Shown: positions 61,822-64,000 of the stretch, piece after piece | Numbering within the stretch: position 1 is the first letter of the stretch | Layout: the number at the start of each line of letters is the position of its first letter | Assembly: GCA_900771975.1 (NCBI GenBank) | Contig: CAAGPV010000050.1 | Coordinates: 1-64,000, forward strand | Length of the DNA: 64,000 nucleotides | Direction: 5' to 3' | Origin: an uncultured Prevotella sp. | Lineage (GTDB): Bacteria > Bacteroidota > Bacteroidia > Bacteroidales > Bacteroidaceae | Made by a program: the position numbers and the translations under genes | Notes under the pieces: model-generated | Database searches by the model: none | Told to the model about the DNA's origin: nothing | Seen by the model: the letters and a program-made list of their open reading frames with translations, nothing else

Positions 61822-62316
61822 CTATTGTACACTTGGTGCCTCCATTTGCTGTACTTTAGGAGCCTCCATTTGCTCCACCTTCGGAGTAATGGTTTTGGAG
61901 GAAGAGGAAACGTTGGCATCTGGAGTTCCAGAAAATCCTGTAGCTGCCTTTATGTCTTGTTCGGTGGCAGCTGCTGCTTCAACAGGAGGAGCTGACTTTT
62001 GTACGACACCCGGCTTCACCTCTTCCTTCGGCATCTTGGAGTCCTCACCTGCCTTTGCCTGAATATGCTTTAAATTCGGCCACAAGTAATCTCCTATCAC
62101 ATCCAAAGTGTCTAACTGGGCATTACGCTCTTCCTCTGCACGCTTTTGGTCTTCATCCGAAAGTTGACTGTTGTCATCTTCGCGAACAACAAAATTATAA
62201 AGGATGGCAAAAAGGAACAATAACAATAAGCCATAAAGAACTTTAAACATCCATGTATGGGTAAAACCTTTATGTTTGGGGTCTACTTTATCTTTTATTT
62301 TCTTCTTTAATTCCAT
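61822..62316 (-). CDS. Single-span membrane protein with MEAP tandem repeats
   Basis: A 164-residue protein: a basic N-terminus (MELKKKIKDKVDPKHKG), one membrane helix (VLYGLLLLFLFAILYNFVV), an acidic segment, and an Ala/Pro-rich tail that ends with repeats KVEQMEAP and KVQQMEAP. The ATG at 62316 is chosen as the start. It lies 60 bp before the TonB-domain gene. It looks like a periplasmic spacer protein; function unknown. Confidence 0.7.
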   Translation of the reverse strand: MELKKKIKDKVDPKHKGFTHTWMFKVLYGLLLLFLFAILYNFVVREDDNSQLSDEDQKRAEEERNAQLDTLDVIGDYLWPNLKHIQAKAGEDSKMPKEEVKPGVVQKSAPPVEAAAATEQDIKAATGFSGTPDANVSSSSKTITPKVEQMEAPKVQQMEAPSVQ

Positions 62317-62430
62317 GCTATATATTTGTTTTTTAATGTTTTGCAAAGATACTGTAAGTTATGATATGTGCAAAATAAAAGTTCCTTTATTTTCGTCGGG
62401 AATAGCAGCAAACATTCGAGTTTAGAACAC

Positions 62431-63168
62431 TTAACGATGGTGAGTGCTACATTTTAGCCAACCAAGAACTTGAAGAAGACTACTGCGCGACAACTGACCT
62501 GGATTAGTACCTGGCATTCCTTCAGGAACCTCCATACCAAATTGAGCGTAAAAGCGCTTCCAATAAGGCAAAGTTACGCCATTCTGGTCATGAAATGACA
62601 TGGGAATAGATTCAAAAATCGGACTTCCTAAATTGTCTACAAACGTTTTTTGAACAAGTTCAGAACAATAGATAGCCTGATTGTCTGGCAAATACAAAGA
62701 ATCGTAAGGGGCTGAAATGTGCGTAAATAGACATTTTGTTTTATCTGCATCAAACGTTTTTGAAGCCACGCGGGCAACCAGCAGTTCCGGAAGTAATGAA
62801 CGTTGCGGAGTATTGGCAGCTATGAAAGAAGCCAATGGGGTGCAGACAACCCCTCGGTGGGGTATTGCCTCGTAAACAACTACTCCACAACTATCCCTAC
62901 AAACTATTCCCACATGATCTATGGGAAGATTTGCAACCCCTATGGTAGACGCTGTAATGGCATTACCCGACCTGTTTACGACAAAAAGCAAATCACAGGA
63001 AAGAAGTTGGTCTTCTGCTATGCTATCATTCGGAATGCTGCTTTCATACACTCTTCCTGTCCCTTTCTTCTTGTTCAAAAACATTGAACTTGACTGTGCC
63101 AAAAGAGACAACGCAACACAGAAAAGAACCAACAACAAACAAGAACGAATCGGCTGATGTTTTACCAT
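62431..63168 (-). CDS. YiiX/YebB-like (NlpC/P60-related) secreted cysteine hydrolase
   Basis: About 245 residues: signal peptide (SCLLLVLFCVALSLLAQ) and a permuted papain-like domain with LPIDHVGIVCRDSCGVVVYEAIP (catalytic His) and AIYCSELVQKTFV (catalytic Cys). Expected to act on amide bonds of cell-wall peptides or lipids. The ATG at 63168 is supported by a -7 box TACCTTTG at 63174-63181, which is only 5 bp upstream, so the mRNA would be leaderless. Confidence 0.85.
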   Translation of the reverse strand: MVKHQPIRSCLLLVLFCVALSLLAQSSSMFLNKKKGTGRVYESSIPNDSIAEDQLLSCDLLFVVNRSGNAITASTIGVANLPIDHVGIVCRDSCGVVVYEAIPHRGVVCTPLASFIAANTPQRSLLPELLVARVASKTFDADKTKCLFTHISAPYDSLYLPDNQAIYCSELVQKTFVDNLGSPIFESIPMSFHDQNGVTLPYWKRFYAQFGMEVPEGMPGTNPGQLSRSSLLQVLGWLKCSTHHR

Positions 63169-63189
63169 AAAGGCAAAGGTAACAAAAAA

Positions 63190-63220
63190 ATTGGAATTAA
63201 TAATTATCTTCGTACCTTTG
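63190..63220 (+). promoter_or_regulatory. Promoter of the right-edge beta-helix protein
   Basis: ATTG (63190-63193, one base off), a 19 bp spacer and TACCTTTG (63213-63220), about 33 bp before the ATG. It is divergent from the YiiX-like gene. Confidence 0.7.
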
Positions 63221-63253
63221 CACACCAACAACTATCTTTATTAAATAAATAAA

Positions 63254-64000
63254 ATGAAAAAAAGCATTTATTTTTTGATGACCATATCTGCAATTGTTTT
63301 GGGTGCAAATGCAGGTAACTACATCACTTCTGGAGACGGAAAAACTTACACATTTGCCGAATTGGCAACAAAGGCTGATACGCCTGTCGCAAAAGTAGGA
63401 AGCCATTCGTTCTACTTAAAGGACACACTAACGGTAGCTAATGGTGACAAGCTTGAATTGGACGAGTTTTTGGATACAGTCTTTCTTGGAAACAATGCAT
63501 TGATTGACATCCAAGGCCAAGCAGACTTTCAAGCAAAACACGGAAGAGTTGTTTTCACACGGTACAATGCAGAAGACAAACCACTAAGCATTATTGTCAG
63601 AGACGACACCAAACGTACTGTATGGAAAAATGTAGACGTTGAATATGTGGGTGTAAGATGTGCTTCACCAAAAGGATTTGACATAGACTCCTGCTCTTTC
63701 TGCTATCACAACGGCGAGAATGGCATACGTAATGCACTTGCCTTGAACGACCAAGAGGCTTCACTAACAGTGCGCAACTCTCTTTTTGCCTATAATTTAC
63801 AAGCCGCTATTGGCGGTGCGGCCAACTATTGCAACAATGTCACAATAGAAGGATGTATATTTCGTCATAACGTCCTGTCCAACAAAAATATGCCACAAAT
63901 CAACCTCACTGTCGCCGATTCCATCATCGTACGGCATAATACAATTATAGGCGATTCTACCAAAAACTATAGTGGCGGTTTAGGAGTTAGCAACCTTATG
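63254..64000 (+). CDS. Right-handed beta-helix-like secreted protein (cut by the window edge)
   Basis: At least 249 residues, continuing beyond the window. Signal peptide (SIYFLMTISAIVLGANA), then repeated short beta-strand ladders such as VDVEYVGVRCASPKGFDIDSC, LTVRNSLFAYNLQAAIGG and VTIEGCIFRHNVL, typical of a parallel beta-helix. The product is likely a secreted or surface protein. The C-terminus and any sorting domain are not visible. Confidence 0.75.
   Translation, partial: MKKSIYFLMTISAIVLGANAGNYITSGDGKTYTFAELATKADTPVAKVGSHSFYLKDTLTVANGDKLELDEFLDTVFLGNNALIDIQGQADFQAKHGRVVFTRYNAEDKPLSIIVRDDTKRTVWKNVDVEYVGVRCASPKGFDIDSCSFCYHNGENGIRNALALNDQEASLTVRNSLFAYNLQAAIGGAANYCNNVTIEGCIFRHNVLSNKNMPQINLTVADSIIVRHNTIIGDSTKNYSGGLGVSNLM

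Overview
The window looks like a chromosomal segment of a Bacteroidales bacterium, most likely a Prevotella-type member of the Prevotellaceae (inference). The grounds are Bacteroidetes-style promoters (a -33 TTTG, a 19-20 bp spacer and a -7 TAnnTTTG), the absence of obvious Shine-Dalgarno sites, Bacteroidetes-only families (DUF4421, BT_3928-type DoxX protein, DUF3098, DUF2023, DUF1599) and gene orders typical of the group. I see no phage, insertion sequence, CRISPR array or rRNA. One tRNA-Lys(CTT) lies at the left edge. Almost everything is core housekeeping content.

Layout. 0.2-3.9 kb: SDR oxidoreductase, DUF4421 protein, Gfo/Idh/MocA oxidoreductase, Lrp/AsnC regulator. 4.0-6.5 kb: an ExbB/ExbD-type proton-channel operon with an unknown membrane protein. 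7.0-13.1 kb: branched-chain amino acid genes ilvD-ilvB-ilvN-thioesterase-ilvC, with ilvC also having its own promoter and a structured leader. 13.4-14.5 kb: an OmpA-family porin. 14.8-19.9 kb: ffh-folD-small TPR protein-ferredoxin-2-oxoacid:ferredoxin oxidoreductase. 20.2-25.8 kb: an aromatic amino acid operon (pheA-aminotransferase-DAHP synthase/chorismate mutase-tyrA-secreted phosphatase) behind an attenuator with a Phe/Tyr/Trp leader peptide. 25.9-29.6 kb: TPR protein, hypothetical protein, aldose epimerase, barrel-like protein. 29.7-32.5 kb: copper locus (HMA chaperone, CopA lacking the ATP-binding N-domain, convergent HMA-AraC regulator). 32.5-37 kb: wecB, SPFH, NfeD, M48 protease, EamA transporter. 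37.2-40.8 kb: DUF2023, flavodoxin, small secreted protein, SlyD, aroC, and a possible small RNA or tiny membrane protein. 40.9-45.3 kb: ftsX-DUF3098-uppP-truB-queA-folK. 45.5-47.1 kb: radical SAM protein and lpxA. 47.2-53.3 kb: a tripartite RND efflux operon. 53.5-60.4 kb: cca and, divergently, DUF1599-BT_3928-tpiA-SPOR-folE-lipoprotein-exonuclease III. 60.6-64 kb: TonB-domain protein, anchored membrane protein, YiiX-like hydrolase and a cut-off beta-helix protein.

The strongest unusual signals are four. First, a complete aromatic attenuator: leader peptide containing FYYFYFYFAW, antiterminator segment, terminator. Second, three intergenic arrays of A4/T4 tracts spaced almost exactly 11 bp apart and arranged as palindromes, two of them between convergent genes. 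Third, a CopA-type ATPase with only about 52 residues between the DKTG aspartate and the SGDK aspartate. Fourth, a DoxX-family membrane protein that reads in frame, without a stop, into triosephosphate isomerase. All assignments come from reading the sequence; no database search was run.
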